Shown: in pieces, positions 51,471-62,390 of the stretch
How the letters are laid out: each line of letters opens with the position of its first letter
How positions within the stretch are numbered: position 1 is the stretch's first letter
Source of the DNA: Caballeronia mineralivorans PML1(12)
Lineage (GTDB): Bacteria; Pseudomonadota; Gammaproteobacteria; Burkholderiales; Burkholderiaceae
NCBI RefSeq assembly: GCF_001028175.1
Contig: NZ_AEJF01000171.1
Span: 1-64,000 of the forward strand
Direction: 5' to 3'
DNA length: 64,000 nt
Notes under the pieces: model-generated
Told to the model about the DNA's origin: nothing
Database searches by the model: none
The model's input: the letters and a program-made list of their open reading frames with translations, nothing else
Program-made: the position numbers and the translations under genes

Positions 51471-53741
51471 ATGACACTCGACATTACGCAGTTCTATCAA
51501 ACATTCTTCGACGAAGCCGATGAGCTGCTCGCGGATATGGAGCAGTTGCTGCTCGCGCTGGATCTGGCGAACCCCGATCCCGAGGACCTCGGCGCGATCT
51601 TTCGCGCGGCGCATTCGATCAAGGGCGGCGCGGCCACGTTCGGCTTTTCGGCGCTGACCGAGACCACGCACATCCTCGAATCGCTGCTCGACCGGGCGCG
51701 TAACAACGAGCTGGTTTTGCGTCGCGACATGATCGATACGTTCCTTGAGACCAAGGACGTACTGTCGGATCAGCTCGGTGCGTATCGCGCGAGTGCGGAG
51801 CCGGATGCGGTCGCCGCGAAAGCGATCTGCGCGAAGCTTGAATATCTGCGGGACAACGATCCTGCCGACGAAGTCAGCGCCATTGCCGGGACAACCGACA
51901 TGGCCGAGCCGGAGCCCGAGCAATCATTCCCCGATACCGCCGCGCTCGCTCAGGATCTCGCGCAAGTCGCGTTGGCGCTGGGGCCGAACGAACCGCCGCC
52001 GCATGTGATCGAGCAAGCGAGCGAGGCGGTGGAGGAAGACGGCGAGTGGACCGAATTCCCGGTCGCGCCGGATGCAAGCCATGTGGCCGATAACGCCGCC
52101 GAACAAGATGGTCCGCACCTGAAAATTACGCTGCGGGGGGTAGGGGAGAAGGACCAGGCTCTGCTGACTGAGGAGCTTGGAAACTTGGGAACGGTTGTCG
52201 GGGAAAGGAAGTCGGGCGCCGATTTGACGTTGTGGCTCGACTCCGATGTGTCCTCCGACGATATCGTCGCCGTGTGCTGTTTCGTGATCGATGAAGCGCA
52301 GATCGCGGTGAGCCGCGGCAATGCAGCGGATGCGGCGCCAGCCGGTGCGTCGCAAGCTGCTGCAGAGCTGGAAGAGTCGACCGAGGTGGCAGCCGTTGCA
52401 CCCGCATCCGAGAAGACGGAACCGGTGGCAGCCCCTGCTGCTGCCGAGTCCCGTACAAATACAGGCACGAGCACCGCGGTGACAGAAGTGCCCGAAGCGC
52501 CGAAAGCGCCCGAAGGCGATAAGAAAACGCGCGCCGGTGCCGCGCCCGCCGCCGCCGAAGGCAGTTCTATCCGCGTGGGCGTGGAGAAGGTGGATCAACT
52601 GATCAACCTCGTCGGTGAACTGGTGATTACCCAGGCGATGCTCGCCGAAACCACGAGCACCTTCGACCCCGCATTGCACGACCGTCTGTTCAACGGCATG
52701 GCGCAACTCGAACGCAATGCGCGCGATCTGCAGGAAGCCGTGATGTCCATCCGCATGATGCCGATGGATTACGTGTTCAGCCGCTTCCCCCGCCTCGTGC
52801 GCGATCTGGCCGCGAAGCTCGGCAAGGAAGTCGAACTCGTCACGTTCGGCCAGGCGACGGAGCTGGACAAGAGTTTGATCGAACGCATCATCGATCCGCT
52901 GACGCATCTAGTGCGTAACTCGCTCGATCACGGCATCGAAACCGTGGAAGCGCGGCGTGCGGCGGGTAAAGCAGCGGTGGGCCAACTGGTTCTGTCGGCG
53001 GCGCACCACGGCGGCAACATCGTGATCGAGGTCAGCGACGACGGCGCAGGCCTGCGCCGCGACAAGATTCTTGCGAAGGCGATGAAGCAGGGCATGCAGG
53101 TCAACGAGCAAATGTCCGACGACGAAGTCTGGCAACTGATCTTCATGCCGGGTTTCTCCACCGCCGAGCAGGTCACCGACATCTCCGGCCGCGGCGTGGG
53201 CATGGACGTGGTGAAACGCAATATCCAGGCGATGGGCGGCCATGTCGAAATCCAGTCGCGTGAAGGCAAGGGCACGACCACGCGGATCGTGTTGCCGCTG
53301 ACGCTTGCGATTCTCGACGGCATGTCGGTGAAGGTGGGTAACGAGATCTTCATCCTGCCGCTGAACTTCGTGATGGAGTCGCTGCAGCCCGTTTCCGACG
53401 ATATCTACACAGTCGCCGGCGGCGAGCGCGTGGTACGTGTGCGCGGCGAATATCTGCCGCTGGTCGCGCTGCACCAGGTCTTCGAAGTAACCGACGCACG
53501 TACTGAACCTACGCAGGGAATCATCACGATCATCCAGTCGGAAGGGCGCCGTTTTGCGATGCTGATCGACGAGCTGGTCGGCCAGCAGCAAGTAGTGGTG
53601 AAGAACCTGGAAACGAATTACCGCAAGGTGCACGGCATTTCCGCCGCGACCATCCTGGGCGACGGCAGCGTCGCACTGATCGTCGACGTAGCGGCGCTGA
53701 ACCGTGAAACCCGCTCGGCGCACGGCGCGCTGACACACTAG
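51471..53741 (+). CDS. cheA: Chemotaxis histidine kinase CheA
   Basis: A 756-residue kinase. P1 Hpt domain with His48 ([13 protein letters not shown]); a second conserved module at about residues 216-282 ([20 protein letters not shown]) in the CheY/CheB-docking position; an Ala/Glu/Pro linker to about 362; then dimerisation helix, HATPase ([13 protein letters not shown]-box, [13 protein letters not shown] and [21 protein letters not shown]-boxes) and the C-terminal CheW-like regulatory domain. The ATG at 51471 gives the standard [20 protein letters not shown]. It phosphorylates CheY and CheB. Confidence 0.98.
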   Translation: MTLDITQFYQTFFDEADELLADMEQLLLALDLANPDPEDLGAIFRAAHSIKGGAATFGFSALTETTHILESLLDRARNNELVLRRDMIDTFLETKDVLSDQLGAYRASAEPDAVAAKAICAKLEYLRDNDPADEVSAIAGTTDMAEPEPEQSFPDTAALAQDLAQVALALGPNEPPPHVIEQASEAVEEDGEWTEFPVAPDASHVADNAAEQDGPHLKITLRGVGEKDQALLTEELGNLGTVVGERKSGADLTLWLDSDVSSDDIVAVCCFVIDEAQIAVSRGNAADAAPAGASQAAAELEESTEVAAVAPASEKTEPVAAPAAAESRTNTGTSTAVTEVPEAPKAPEGDKKTRAGAAPAAAEGSSIRVGVEKVDQLINLVGELVITQAMLAETTSTFDPALHDRLFNGMAQLERNARDLQEAVMSIRMMPMDYVFSRFPRLVRDLAAKLGKEVELVTFGQATELDKSLIERIIDPLTHLVRNSLDHGIETVEARRAAGKAAVGQLVLSAAHHGGNIVIEVSDDGAGLRRDKILAKAMKQGMQVNEQMSDDEVWQLIFMPGFSTAEQVTDISGRGVGMDVVKRNIQAMGGHVEIQSREGKGTTTRIVLPLTLAILDGMSVKVGNEIFILPLNFVMESLQPVSDDIYTVAGGERVVRVRGEYLPLVALHQVFEVTDARTEPTQGIITIIQSEGRRFAMLIDELVGQQQVVVKNLETNYRKVHGISAATILGDGSVALIVDVAALNRETRSAHGALTH

Positions 53742-53781
53742 TGCACTAACAAAACTTACCAACCAAATTCTGGGGGTTAAC

Positions 53782-54309
53782 GTGGCAGCAGACATCCAAT
53801 CCATCACTTCCGCGGCACAACGCCGTGACGTTCAACGTGTCAGCCAGGCCGAAGCGGCGGGACAGGAATTTCTCGTCTTCACGCTGGGCGCGGAAGAGTA
53901 CGGCATCGATATCCTGAAGGTGCAGGAAATTCGCGGCTACGACAACGTCACGCGCATCGCGAATGCACCGGCGTTCATCAAGGGCGTGATCAACTTGCGC
54001 GGCATCATCGTGCCTATTGTCGATATGCGCATCAAGTTCAATCTCGGCCGCGTGGAGTACGACAACCAGACGGTCGTGATCATCCTGAACGTGGCTCATC
54101 GCGTGGTCGGCATGGTGGTGGACGGCGTCTCCGACGTGCTGACGCTGCAAGCCGACCAGGTCATGCCGGCACCGGAATTCGGCGCCACGCTCACGACCGA
54201 ATATCTGACGGGCCTCGGGACCGTCGATGGCCGGATGCTGATCCTGATGGACATCGAAAAGTTGATGACGAGCAAGGAGATGGAGTTGATCGACTCCGTC
54301 GCCGCTTAA
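53782..54309 (+). CDS. cheW: Chemotaxis adaptor CheW
   Basis: A 175-residue adaptor with two SH3-like subdomains that link CheA to the receptors. [25 protein letters not shown] and [16 protein letters not shown] are the conserved core, and the Arg in NLRG contacts the receptor. The first 28 residues are a variable tail. The start is GTG at 53782 behind GGGGG. It lies 40 bp after cheA. Confidence 0.97.
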   Translation: MAADIQSITSAAQRRDVQRVSQAEAAGQEFLVFTLGAEEYGIDILKVQEIRGYDNVTRIANAPAFIKGVINLRGIIVPIVDMRIKFNLGRVEYDNQTVVIILNVAHRVVGMVVDGVSDVLTLQADQVMPAPEFGATLTTEYLTGLGTVDGRMLILMDIEKLMTSKEMELIDSVAA

Positions 54310-54355
54310 GTCTTTATGTGGTCGGTTTATCTCCACGCTGGTCGGGAAGAAAGAC

Positions 54356-56158
54356 ATGCTTAAGAACTGGTCGATTCGTACCACGCTGACGCTCGTAGGC
54401 CTGCTGTTCGTGGGCTTTGCAGCAGTCGTGAGCGCGTTGTCGCTGAATGGCTTGCGCTCGGCGGGCAATTCGCTTGCCTTGCTGGCCGACAGCGACATGG
54501 TGTCGATGCGCGCGCTCAACGACGCGTCGTCGAACCTGCTGCGTTCACGCGTGGCGCTCGACCGCGTGCGTTCGCTGACTGAAGCGAATAAAGCCGATGA
54601 AGCGAAGAAGGCGCTCGATCGCGGGCAGGTCCTGCTCGATAAATCGAACGAGAGCTGGAAGCTTTTCGTGGCCACGCCGAAGCCGATGCTGCCGCAAGCC
54701 ACGCTCGACGAGATCGTCGCGAAGCACGACGCGCTGATGCGCGACGGCGTCGAACCCGAGTTCGCGGCGATCCGCGCCGGCGACATGGCTGCGTATCACG
54801 CCATTGCCGACACGAAGATCAGTCCGATGTTCATCGCCTACGACACCGTGACAGCCGTCACGGTCGGCCTTACGCAGAAGCACGCCGAACAGTTGCGCGC
54901 GGACGCGGAGGCGAATATCTCGTTGCTGATCAACGTGATCGTCGGCGTGATGGTGCTCGCGCTGCTCACGCTGATCGGTACGCGTGTCGCTATGGGCGGC
55001 ATGATCGTGCAGCCGATCAACGACGCGGTCGACCACTTCGAGCGCATCGCGAAAGGCGACCTGACCAAGTCCGCGCACACCGATAAAACCAACGAGATTG
55101 GCCGCTTGTTTGCGGGCATAGAGCGGATGCGGGTGAACCTAACCGCCATGGTCGGATCGGTGCATCGCGGCGCGGAATCCATCGATGTCGGCGCGCGCGA
55201 GATCGCGAGCGGCAACACGGATCTCTCGCAACGCACGGAAGAACAGGCGGCGTCGCTGCAGGAAACAGCATCGAGCATGGAGCAGCTCACCAGCACGGTG
55301 AAGCAGAACGCCGAGAACGCGCGCCAGGCTTCGCAACTGGCCGTCAACGCGTCGGATATCGCGTCGCGCGGCGGTGCAGTAGTGGAGCAGGTCGTGGACA
55401 CCATGAGCGCGATTTCATCGAGTTCCAGCAAGGTGGTCGATATCATCGGCGTGATTGAAGGCATCGCTTTTCAGACGAACATTCTCGCGCTGAACGCGGC
55501 CGTGGAAGCGGCGCGCGCAGGCGAAGAAGGGCGCGGTTTCGCGGTCGTGGCAGGCGAAGTGCGCAGTCTCGCGCAGCGCAGCGCGGCGGCAGCGAAAGAG
55601 ATCAAGTCGCTGATCGGCGATTCCACCGCGAAGGTGGAAAGCGGCTCCGTGCTCGTCGCGCGCGCCGGCAAGACGATGGACGAAATCGTGCAGGCCGTGC
55701 GTCGCGTGACGGACATCATGGGCGAGATCAGCGCGGCGTCCGACGAACAGTCGCAGGGCATCGAACAAGTGAGCCGCGCTGTCGGGCAGATGGACGAAGT
55801 GACGCAGCAGAACGCGGCGCTGGTTGAACAAGCCGCGGCAGCAGCGGCGTCGCTCGAAGAGCAGACACGCAAGCTGAAGGACGTGGTCGGTCACTGGCAA
55901 GTAAGCAGCGACGCGCCGTCCAGCGAGCCGCGTGCGCGGATCGAGCCGACGGTTGCTATCCGGTCGCGCGAAGCGCCGGCGATTAAAGTTGCAGCGCGGG
56001 CTAACGTCGCGGCCAATCGCGCCGTTAATAAGCTTATTGCCTTGCCGGCTTCGGCTGCTTCAGCCAGCGCTTCAGCTCCCGCAGCAGCAACACCTGCCGC
56101 GAAAGCGCCCGCTACGAAGCTCGCCGTTGCAGCGGCCGGCGAGTGGGAAACTTTTTAA
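54356..56158 (+). CDS. Methyl-accepting chemotaxis protein with CheR-tethering tail
   Basis: A 600-residue chemoreceptor. Membrane helices at about 9-30 and 189-212 bracket a four-helix periplasmic sensor (TarH-like); HAMP 213-267; the signalling hairpin tip is [20 protein letters not shown] and following residues (368-406). A long Ala/Pro/Lys linker (about 520-595) ends in EWETF, equivalent to the NWETF pentapeptide of Tar/Tsr that docks CheR and CheB. Ligand unknown. It sits between cheW and cheR, like tar in enterobacteria. Confidence 0.95.
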   Translation: MLKNWSIRTTLTLVGLLFVGFAAVVSALSLNGLRSAGNSLALLADSDMVSMRALNDASSNLLRSRVALDRVRSLTEANKADEAKKALDRGQVLLDKSNESWKLFVATPKPMLPQATLDEIVAKHDALMRDGVEPEFAAIRAGDMAAYHAIADTKISPMFIAYDTVTAVTVGLTQKHAEQLRADAEANISLLINVIVGVMVLALLTLIGTRVAMGGMIVQPINDAVDHFERIAKGDLTKSAHTDKTNEIGRLFAGIERMRVNLTAMVGSVHRGAESIDVGAREIASGNTDLSQRTEEQAASLQETASSMEQLTSTVKQNAENARQASQLAVNASDIASRGGAVVEQVVDTMSAISSSSSKVVDIIGVIEGIAFQTNILALNAAVEAARAGEEGRGFAVVAGEVRSLAQRSAAAAKEIKSLIGDSTAKVESGSVLVARAGKTMDEIVQAVRRVTDIMGEISAASDEQSQGIEQVSRAVGQMDEVTQQNAALVEQAAAAAASLEEQTRKLKDVVGHWQVSSDAPSSEPRARIEPTVAIRSREAPAIKVAARANVAANRAVNKLIALPASAASASASAPAAATPAAKAPATKLAVAAAGEWETF

Positions 56159-56325
56159 GGCAGTGTCGGACGATCATGCAGGCCCATCACATCGCGCTCC
56201 TTGGGGAGCATTTCACTGAGGTGCGCGAACCAGGCGTCAAGCCGGGCGGTGTGGTTGTCGAAGAAACGCGGTGCAGCGCCCGTACGGAATGCAGCCGATG
56301 CACGTTCCAGCAGAACAAAGGCTAG

Positions 56326-57270
56326 ATGATGGCAACGCGCCCGCCCGTCGATACACTCCGCGACCGGACCCGAAACGGTTCGGAAGTGGAGCGCGACTTC
56401 GAATTCACCAGTGCCGATTTCGGCCGCATTCGCGATCTGATTCATCGTCGCGCGGGGATTTCGCTGTCCGAGCATAAACGCGACATGGCGTACAGCCGTC
56501 TCGCGCGACGCCTGCGCGCCTGCAATATCGATACGTTTCGCCTTTACCTCGATCGTCTCGAAGCGCAGCCGGATAGCGACGAGTGGGAAGCGTTCACCAA
56601 CGCGCTGACCACGAACCTGACCGCGTTCTTCCGCGAATCGCATCATTTTCCGATCCTCGCCACGTTCGCGAAGAGCCGGCCGCAGCCGTTCTCGGTGTGG
56701 TGCTCGGCGGCGTCGACGGGGGAGGAGCCGTATTCCATCGCCATGACGCTGATTGAAACGCTCGGCGATGCAACCGCGCGCCAGTGTTCTGTGATCGCGA
56801 CGGATATCGACAGTCAGGTTTTGCAGAAGGCCGATGCGGGCGTTTATTCGCTCGATTCAGTCAAGACACTTGGGCCGGAACGCCTGAAGCGTTTCTTCCT
56901 GAAGGGCACGGGCGCGCACGCCGGCATGGTGAAGATCCGCCCCGAAGTGCGCGCGCTGGTGAAGTTCGATCAACTGAATCTCACTGACGCGAAATACGCG
57001 CTGCCCGGCCAGTTCGACGCGATCTTCTGCCGCAACGTGATGATCTACTTCGACAAACCCACGCAGGCGCAAGTGCTCGCGCGCTTCGAGCCGCTGATGA
57101 AGTCGGGCGGCTTGCTGTTCGCGGGGCATTCGGAGAACTTCACCTACGTGACGCAGGCGTTCAAGCTGCGCGGCCAGACGGTGTACGGGTTGTCGCGTGA
57201 CGCGGCGGCGGCCGCGGCCTCGGCCTCGGCGAAGAAAGCGGGCAAGACGCTCGCCGGGGAGCTGGCATGA
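56326..57270 (+). CDS. cheR: Chemoreceptor methyltransferase CheR
   Basis: A 314-residue SAM-dependent methyltransferase acting on receptor glutamates. The N-terminal helical domain ends with [29 protein letters not shown] is the SAM-binding motif, ATDIDSQVL the ribose-binding acid and [18 protein letters not shown] the catalytic-core segment. The beta-subdomain at about residues 180-225 would bind the EWETF tail of the receptor. ATG at 56326 or 56329. It overlaps cheD by 4 bp. Confidence 0.97.
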   Translation: MMATRPPVDTLRDRTRNGSEVERDFEFTSADFGRIRDLIHRRAGISLSEHKRDMAYSRLARRLRACNIDTFRLYLDRLEAQPDSDEWEAFTNALTTNLTAFFRESHHFPILATFAKSRPQPFSVWCSAASTGEEPYSIAMTLIETLGDATARQCSVIATDIDSQVLQKADAGVYSLDSVKTLGPERLKRFFLKGTGAHAGMVKIRPEVRALVKFDQLNLTDAKYALPGQFDAIFCRNVMIYFDKPTQAQVLARFEPLMKSGGLLFAGHSENFTYVTQAFKLRGQTVYGLSRDAAAAAASASAKKAGKTLAGELA

Positions 57271-57986
57271 GCGGCTTGCCGATTGCGTCGAATCTTTATT
57301 TCGACAACCATTTCAAGCGTCCGGGCGTGAAGCTGCTCCCGAACGAGTTCTACATGACCGGCGAGGACATGGTGCTCGTCACCGTGCTGGGTTCGTGCGT
57401 GGCGGCGTGCATTCACGACCGCACGGCGGGCATTGGCGGGATGAACCATTTCATGCTTCCCGACGACGGTTCCGACGCATCGCAATCCAGTTCGGATTCC
57501 ATGCGATACGGCGCTTATGCCATGGAAGTGCTGATCAACGAGATGATCAAGCGCGGCGGCCGGCGCGAACGCTTCGAAGCGAAAGTCTTCGGCGGCGGCG
57601 CGGTGCTGGCGGGCATGACGACGATCAATATCGGCGATCGCAACTCGGAATTTGTCCGCCGATACCTCGCGCTGGAAAAGATTCGTATTGTTGCCGAGGA
57701 CTTGCAAGGCATGTATCCGCGCAAGGTCGCGTTCATGCCGCGCACCGGCCAGGCAATGGTCAAGAAACTCATCACTCAGCAGGACCCGAGCGTGGTCGAA
57801 CGCGAACAGGCGCTCGCAAGGCAAACGCCCGAAGCGCGCAGCGAACGGCTGGCAAAGGCACGGGCGCACGTCGAGTTGTTTAATCAGCCGAAAGCCAAGA
57901 TTACCGATAAACCCCGCATCGAATTATTCGGTGCCGCAGCCGGCCTGCAGCGAACCGTCCGCACGAAGACGGCGGAGGAAGCATGA
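57267..57986 (+). CDS. cheD: Chemoreceptor glutamine deamidase CheD
   Basis: A 239-residue deamidase that converts receptor Gln to Glu and helps adaptation. [14 protein letters not shown] supplies Thr39 and catalytic Cys44, and GGMNHFMLP has His61; this is the CheD triad. FGGGAVL and [14 protein letters not shown] are conserved in the family. The C-terminal 40 residues (from [16 protein letters not shown]) are an extension. It overlaps cheR and cheB by 4 bp each, so the three are translationally coupled. Confidence 0.97.
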   Translation: MSGLPIASNLYFDNHFKRPGVKLLPNEFYMTGEDMVLVTVLGSCVAACIHDRTAGIGGMNHFMLPDDGSDASQSSSDSMRYGAYAMEVLINEMIKRGGRRERFEAKVFGGGAVLAGMTTINIGDRNSEFVRRYLALEKIRIVAEDLQGMYPRKVAFMPRTGQAMVKKLITQQDPSVVEREQALARQTPEARSERLAKARAHVELFNQPKAKITDKPRIELFGAAAGLQRTVRTKTAEEA

Positions 57987-59092
57987 CGATGGCCCGGAGC
58001 ACGGAACCTAAGATCAGTGTGTTGTGCGTCGACGACTCGGCGCTGGTGCGCAGCCTGATGACCGAGATCATCAACTCGCAGCCCGACATGCACGTGTGCG
58101 CGACCGCACCCGATCCGCTGGTGGCGCGCGAACTCATCAAGCAGCACAACCCGGACGTGCTGACACTCGACGTCGAAATGCCGCGCATGGACGGCCTCGA
58201 TTTCCTCGAAAAGTTGATGCGGCTTCGGCCGATGCCGGTGGTGATGGTGTCGTCGCTGACTGAACGCGGCTCGGAAATCACGCTGCGCGCGCTGGAACTC
58301 GGCGCGGTGGATTTCGTGACGAAACCGCGCGTGGGGATTCGCGACGGCATGCTCGAGTATTCCGAAAAGCTCGCCGATAAAATCCGCGCGGCAGCGCGAG
58401 CGCGGGTGCGGCAGGCGCCTCACGTCGTGCACGCTGCGCCAGGGGCTGCAGCCGCAGCGTCGAAGCCCACGCCGAACCTGAACAATCCGCTGGTGAGTAC
58501 GGAGAAGCTGATTATCGTCGGGGCATCGACGGGCGGTACCGAAGCGATCCGCGAGCTCTTGTTGCCGCTGCCGCCCGATGCCCCCGGCGTGATGATTGCG
58601 CAACATATGCCGCCGGGCTTCACGAAGTCGTTCGCACAACGTCTCAACGGCTTGTGCCGGATCGCGGTGAAGGAAGCGGAGCACGGCGAGCGCGTGCTGC
58701 CGGGGCATGCGTACATCGCGCCCGGCGACGCCCATCTGGTGCTCGCGCGCAGCGGCGCGAACTACGTCGCGCATCTCTCCGACGCCCCGCCGGTCAACCG
58801 GCACCGGCCGTCGGTGGATGTGCTGTTCCGGTCAGCCGCACAAAACGCCGGCAAGAACGTGCTTGGTGTGATTTTGACCGGCATGGGCCGCGACGGCGCG
58901 CAGGGTATGCTGGAAATGCAGCAAGCCGGCGCCTACACCTTCGCGCAGGACGAAGCGAGTTGCGTGGTGTTCGGCATGCCGCGCGAGGCCATCGCGACGG
59001 GCGGCGTGAGCGAGGTCGCACCGCTGTCGGAAATGACCCGGCGCGTGATGGCGCGACTCAACTCGATGGGTGAGCGCACGCAGCGCGTTTAA
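57983..59092 (+). CDS. cheB: Chemotaxis methylesterase/response regulator CheB
   Basis: A 369-residue protein. The receiver (1-125) has Asp17-Asp18 and phospho-acceptor Asp63 ([11 protein letters not shown]); an Ala/Pro linker runs to about 172; the esterase domain has the Ser182-His208-Asp304 triad ([30 protein letters not shown]). It removes methyl groups from receptors once phosphorylated by CheA. It overlaps cheD by 4 bp. Confidence 0.98.
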   Translation: MTMARSTEPKISVLCVDDSALVRSLMTEIINSQPDMHVCATAPDPLVARELIKQHNPDVLTLDVEMPRMDGLDFLEKLMRLRPMPVVMVSSLTERGSEITLRALELGAVDFVTKPRVGIRDGMLEYSEKLADKIRAAARARVRQAPHVVHAAPGAAAAASKPTPNLNNPLVSTEKLIIVGASTGGTEAIRELLLPLPPDAPGVMIAQHMPPGFTKSFAQRLNGLCRIAVKEAEHGERVLPGHAYIAPGDAHLVLARSGANYVAHLSDAPPVNRHRPSVDVLFRSAAQNAGKNVLGVILTGMGRDGAQGMLEMQQAGAYTFAQDEASCVVFGMPREAIATGGVSEVAPLSEMTRRVMARLNSMGERTQRV

Positions 59093-59120
59093 TCCTCGCC
59101 GAAAGAATTCGGATAGATAC

Positions 59121-59137
59121 GCGGCGCAACGCGCCGC
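59121..59137 (+). other. Small hairpin between cheB and cheY
   Basis: GCGGCGC (59121-59127) pairs with GCGCCGC (59131-59137) over AAC. It lies in the only sizeable gap (78 bp) of this part of the operon, 33 bp before the cheY start, and may act in mRNA processing; no T tract. Confidence 0.4.
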
Positions 59138-59170
59138 TTGAAGAAAACACAAGGAACACAAGGAGCAGTT

Positions 59171-59569
59171 ATGGTGGACAAGAACATGAAGATTTTGGTC
59201 GTCGATGATTTTCCGACGATGCGGCGTATCGTGCGAAATCTGCTGAAGGAGCTGGGTTTCTCGAATGTCGATGAAGCCGAAGACGGCGCGGCCGGTCTTG
59301 CGCGCCTGCGCGGCGGCGGTTTCGATTTCGTCATTTCCGACTGGAACATGCCGAACCTCGACGGCCTGGAGATGCTCAAGCAAATCCGCGGCGACAGCGC
59401 GATTGCCCATTTGCCGGTGCTGATGGTGACGGCGGAATCGAAGAAGGAAAACATCATCGCCGCGGCCCAGGCTGGCGCGAGCGGTTATGTCGTCAAGCCG
59501 TTCACGGCTGCGACCCTCGACGAGAAGCTGCAGAAGATTTTCGAAAAGATGGTTAAGGCCGGGAGCTGA
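59171..59569 (+). CDS. cheY: Chemotaxis response regulator CheY
   Basis: A 132-residue receiver. Asp12-Asp13 bind magnesium, Asp57 ([12 protein letters not shown]) is phosphorylated, Thr87 (MVTAES) and Lys109 (VVKPF) complete the switch, the same numbering as E. coli CheY. It binds FliM at the motor. AAGGAG lies 6-7 nt before the ATG; an open frame from 59138 is not needed. cheZ starts 2 bp after its stop. Confidence 0.97.
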   Translation: MVDKNMKILVVDDFPTMRRIVRNLLKELGFSNVDEAEDGAAGLARLRGGGFDFVISDWNMPNLDGLEMLKQIRGDSAIAHLPVLMVTAESKKENIIAAAQAGASGYVVKPFTAATLDEKLQKIFEKMVKAGS

Positions 59570-59571
59570 CC

Positions 59572-60282
59572 GTGAACGAAATGACCAACCACGAGACGCT
59601 CATCGACGTCGAACACGAAAGCGATGCATCGAGCGACCGCATCCTGGCACGCATTGGCCAGTTGACGCGCACGCTACGCGACTCCATGCGCGAACTCGGC
59701 CTCGACAAACAAGTGGAAGCCGCCGCCGAAATGGTGCCGGATGCGCGCGACCGTCTGAAATACGTCGCGACCATGACGGAACAGGCCGCCGAGCGCGCAC
59801 TGAACGCCATCGAACTCGCCAAGCCGATCCAGGAAACCATGCAGCGCGACGCCCAAGCGCTCGATGCTCGCTGGGAGCAATGGTACGGCGCGCCGCTCGA
59901 GCGCGCAGACGTCAAGACCTTGCTGGCGGACACTCGCGGCTTCTTGCAGCAAGTCCCCGTGCAGACGGTCGCGACCAATACGCAATTGCTCGAAATCATG
60001 CTCGCGCAGGATTTCCAGGATTTGACCGGCCAGGTGATCAAGAAGATTACCGATGTCGTGTACGTGATCGAACAGCAATTGCTCAGCGTGTTGCTGGAGA
60101 ACATCGCACCGGAGCGGCGTGAGCAATTCGCGGCTCAGGCCGCGGCGCTGGCGGCGGCATCGAGCGCTGCGGGCTCGTCGGATACCTTGCTGAACGGTCC
60201 GCAGATCAATCCGGAAGGCCGTACTGACGTGGTCCAGGACCAGACTCAAGTCGACGACCTGCTCGCCAGCCTGGGTTTCTGA
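59572..60282 (+). CDS. cheZ: CheY phosphatase CheZ
   Basis: A 236-residue helical protein that dephosphorylates CheY-P. TDVVYVIEQQ-like central hairpin: AQDFQDLTGQVIKKITDVVY carries the Asp/Gln pair, where the Gln acts on the phosphate. The extreme C-terminus DDLLASLGF is the CheY-binding helix. The start is GTG at 59572 with GGGAG 6 nt upstream. Last gene of the che operon. Confidence 0.97.
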   Translation: MNEMTNHETLIDVEHESDASSDRILARIGQLTRTLRDSMRELGLDKQVEAAAEMVPDARDRLKYVATMTEQAAERALNAIELAKPIQETMQRDAQALDARWEQWYGAPLERADVKTLLADTRGFLQQVPVQTVATNTQLLEIMLAQDFQDLTGQVIKKITDVVYVIEQQLLSVLLENIAPERREQFAAQAAALAAASSAAGSSDTLLNGPQINPEGRTDVVQDQTQVDDLLASLGF

Positions 60283-60535
60283 AGACACCGACGGTTCGAC
60301 GCAGCCACGATTGCGGGTATCTATCGCATTCGCCTGCGTCGAAGCGCTTCTGGCGGCGTCCGCGCCTCGCATCTCTTCGTTCGCGCTCGAACATCCGCGT
60401 TAATTCCAATCGCCGTTTTCCAGAGTTCGACTTATTGGGCTGGCATACTGGTAATGCTTTGTGACAGCTTGTGTTGCGGGGACGTCGCAGCAGGCAAAAT
60501 AGCGCATCTTGAAATAATCGGAACGGGGAGGCGAA

Positions 60536-61066
60536 GTGAACACTTCGATCATTTCATCGAGCTCATTGAGCTCGCGACGCGTAAGCGCGCTCGCCAGCCT
60601 GGCAGCAGGTCTGGCGTTGGGAGTGTTTGCGGTAATGCCGGCGTATGCGGTGCTCGGCGGCGCGCCGATGACACCGCCCGACGGCGCGACCGTCAGCAAC
60701 GCCGTGACGCATGCCGCGGCGTCCACGGTTGCGTCCGCTTCGGCCAGTAGTTCTTACATCGTGCGCACCACGACGCTCGCCGTCGGGACGGTGGTGAACG
60801 AGTACGTCGGTTCGGACGGCGTGGTGTTCGGCATTGCGTGGCAAGGCCCGCGCATCCCCGACCTGCAGACCTTGCTCGGCAGCTATTTTCCGCAATATGT
60901 GCAGGGCATTCAGAACCAGCGTGCCAACGGCGGCGGCCGCGGCCCCGTGAGCGTGGCAGGCAGCGCGCTGGTGGTCCGTTCCGGCGGTCATATGGGCGCG
61001 TTCGCGGGCCAGGCTTACCTGCCGCAATCCTTACCCGCGGGCGTCAGCCCGAGCGACATCCAATAA
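60536..61066 (+). CDS. DUF2844 exported protein
   Basis: A 176-residue protein. Signal peptide ends at AYA-VLGGAP (about residue 38), then VRTTTLAVGTVVNEYVGSDGVVFGIAWQGPRIPDLQTLLG and SGGHMGAFAGQAYLPQSLPAGV, which are the DUF2844 blocks. The start is GTG at 60536 behind GGGGAGGCGAA. Function unknown. It lies 18 bp before the DUF3443 lipoprotein gene; the pair is found together in Burkholderia (recollection). A role with the DUF3443 protein in the periplasm, for instance as pro-region or inhibitor, is inference. Confidence 0.88.
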   Translation: MNTSIISSSSLSSRRVSALASLAAGLALGVFAVMPAYAVLGGAPMTPPDGATVSNAVTHAAASTVASASASSSYIVRTTTLAVGTVVNEYVGSDGVVFGIAWQGPRIPDLQTLLGSYFPQYVQGIQNQRANGGGRGPVSVAGSALVVRSGGHMGAFAGQAYLPQSLPAGVSPSDIQ

Positions 61067-61084
61067 CGGACGGAGACTTCAACT

Positions 61085-62356
61085 ATGCGTCCGACGATTT
61101 CCTCGTCCAATCCGACCCGGCGTCCGGGCCTGTTCCGCTGGCTCGCCGTGCTGAGCTTATCGGTGTTGCTCGCAGCCTGCGGCGGCGGAGGCGGCGATTC
61201 CGGCAGCAGTGCCGTCAGCAGTAGCAGCACTACTAGTAGTAGCAGCACGCCCAACGCGCAGCCGATTGCGGCTACGGCGTCGAACACGGTATCTATTACC
61301 GTCGGCCCAGGTGCGCAGAATTTCGTCAATATCCCGAACGTGTCCGTCATTGTGTGCGCGCCCGGCACAACCACTTGCCAGACCATCGACAACATCCAGC
61401 TCGATACCGGCTCGTACGGCTTGCGCCTCGCGAGCGACGCGGCGGCGCAGATTCTCGGCAGCTTGCCGGTGAATACGTCGACGAGCGGCGGCCAACTGGC
61501 GGAATGCACGCAATTCGCCGATGGCTTCACGTGGGGAACGGTGCGTACCGCCGACGTGAAGATCGGCGGCGAAACCGCGAGCGCCATTCCGATCCAGATA
61601 GTCGGCGACATGGCTAACTCCACCGTGCCGCTCAACGGCTGCATCAACGGCAGCAACGAGAGCACCTCGCGGCAACTTGGCGCGAACGGGATTCTTGGCG
61701 TGGGCGTGTCGGTGACCGATTGCGGCGCGTCGTGTACGGCCGCTTTGACCAGCAACTACTATTCGTGCCCGAGTGGAACGAACTGCACGGCTATTGGCGT
61801 GCCGGTCGCCCAGCAAGTCGTGAATCCGGTCACCAAGTTCGCCGTGAACAACAATGGCGTGATCGTGCAATTGCCGCCAGTGACGACTACGGCTGCGTCG
61901 GCGACGGGCACGCTGGTGTTCGGTATTGGCACGCAAAGCAACAATACGCTGAGCGGTGTGACGTCGTTTCGCTCGACGGGTTTTGGCAACCTGAGCGGCA
62001 CCTACAAGGGCACGGCAGTGACGACCATCGTCGATTCGGGTTCTAACGGCCTGTTCTTCACCGATAGCTCGTTGCCCGCGTGCACGTCCACGTTCACGGA
62101 TTTCTACTGTCCAGCCAGTCCGCAGGCGCTTTCGGCTATCGTTCGCGGGCTGGACGGCACGACGGCCACGGTGAATTTCACGGTGAACAACGCGCAGACG
62201 CTGGCTTCCAGCGGCACGAATTACGCGCTTAACGGGCTGGCGGGCAGCATTGGCTCGTTCCCGACGCTGTTTGACTTCGGCTTGCCGTTCTTCTTCGGAC
62301 GACATGTGTATTTCGGCATCGCAACCAACGGAACTTCACCGTACGTGGCGTTCTGA
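61085..62356 (+). CDS. DUF3443 lipoprotein with pepsin-like motifs
   Basis: A 423-residue lipoprotein: LLAAC gives the lipid-bearing Cys32, followed by a Gly/Ser/Thr tether to about residue 58. LDTGSYGLRL (Asp107) and IVDSGSNGLFF (Asp317) are two Asp-Thr/Ser-Gly-Ser active-site loops; NGILGVG (201-207), GTLVFGIGTQ (275-284) and FFFGRHVYFGI (402-411) correspond in order to the pepsin hydrophobic-hydrophobic-Gly strands and C-terminal strand. I infer a two-lobed pepsin-like aspartic protease fold. The pepsin flap Tyr is not obvious. Several Cys pairs suggest disulfides. The terminator at 62391 follows. Confidence 0.8.
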   Translation: MRPTISSSNPTRRPGLFRWLAVLSLSVLLAACGGGGGDSGSSAVSSSSTTSSSSTPNAQPIAATASNTVSITVGPGAQNFVNIPNVSVIVCAPGTTTCQTIDNIQLDTGSYGLRLASDAAAQILGSLPVNTSTSGGQLAECTQFADGFTWGTVRTADVKIGGETASAIPIQIVGDMANSTVPLNGCINGSNESTSRQLGANGILGVGVSVTDCGASCTAALTSNYYSCPSGTNCTAIGVPVAQQVVNPVTKFAVNNNGVIVQLPPVTTTAASATGTLVFGIGTQSNNTLSGVTSFRSTGFGNLSGTYKGTAVTTIVDSGSNGLFFTDSSLPACTSTFTDFYCPASPQALSAIVRGLDGTTATVNFTVNNAQTLASSGTNYALNGLAGSIGSFPTLFDFGLPFFFGRHVYFGIATNGTSPYVAF

Positions 62357-62390
62357 TCGCGGTTAGTTCGGTTCGATAGCCTCAGAAAGG

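Noticed and set aside
51924-52907. A 327-codon minus-strand frame opposite cheA
   Set aside because: Shadow of the CheA coding frame; His/Arg/Gly-rich composition typical of such artefacts.
60441-60458. Possible sigma-54 promoter before DUF2844
   Set aside because: The GG and GC elements are 12 nt apart instead of the required 10.
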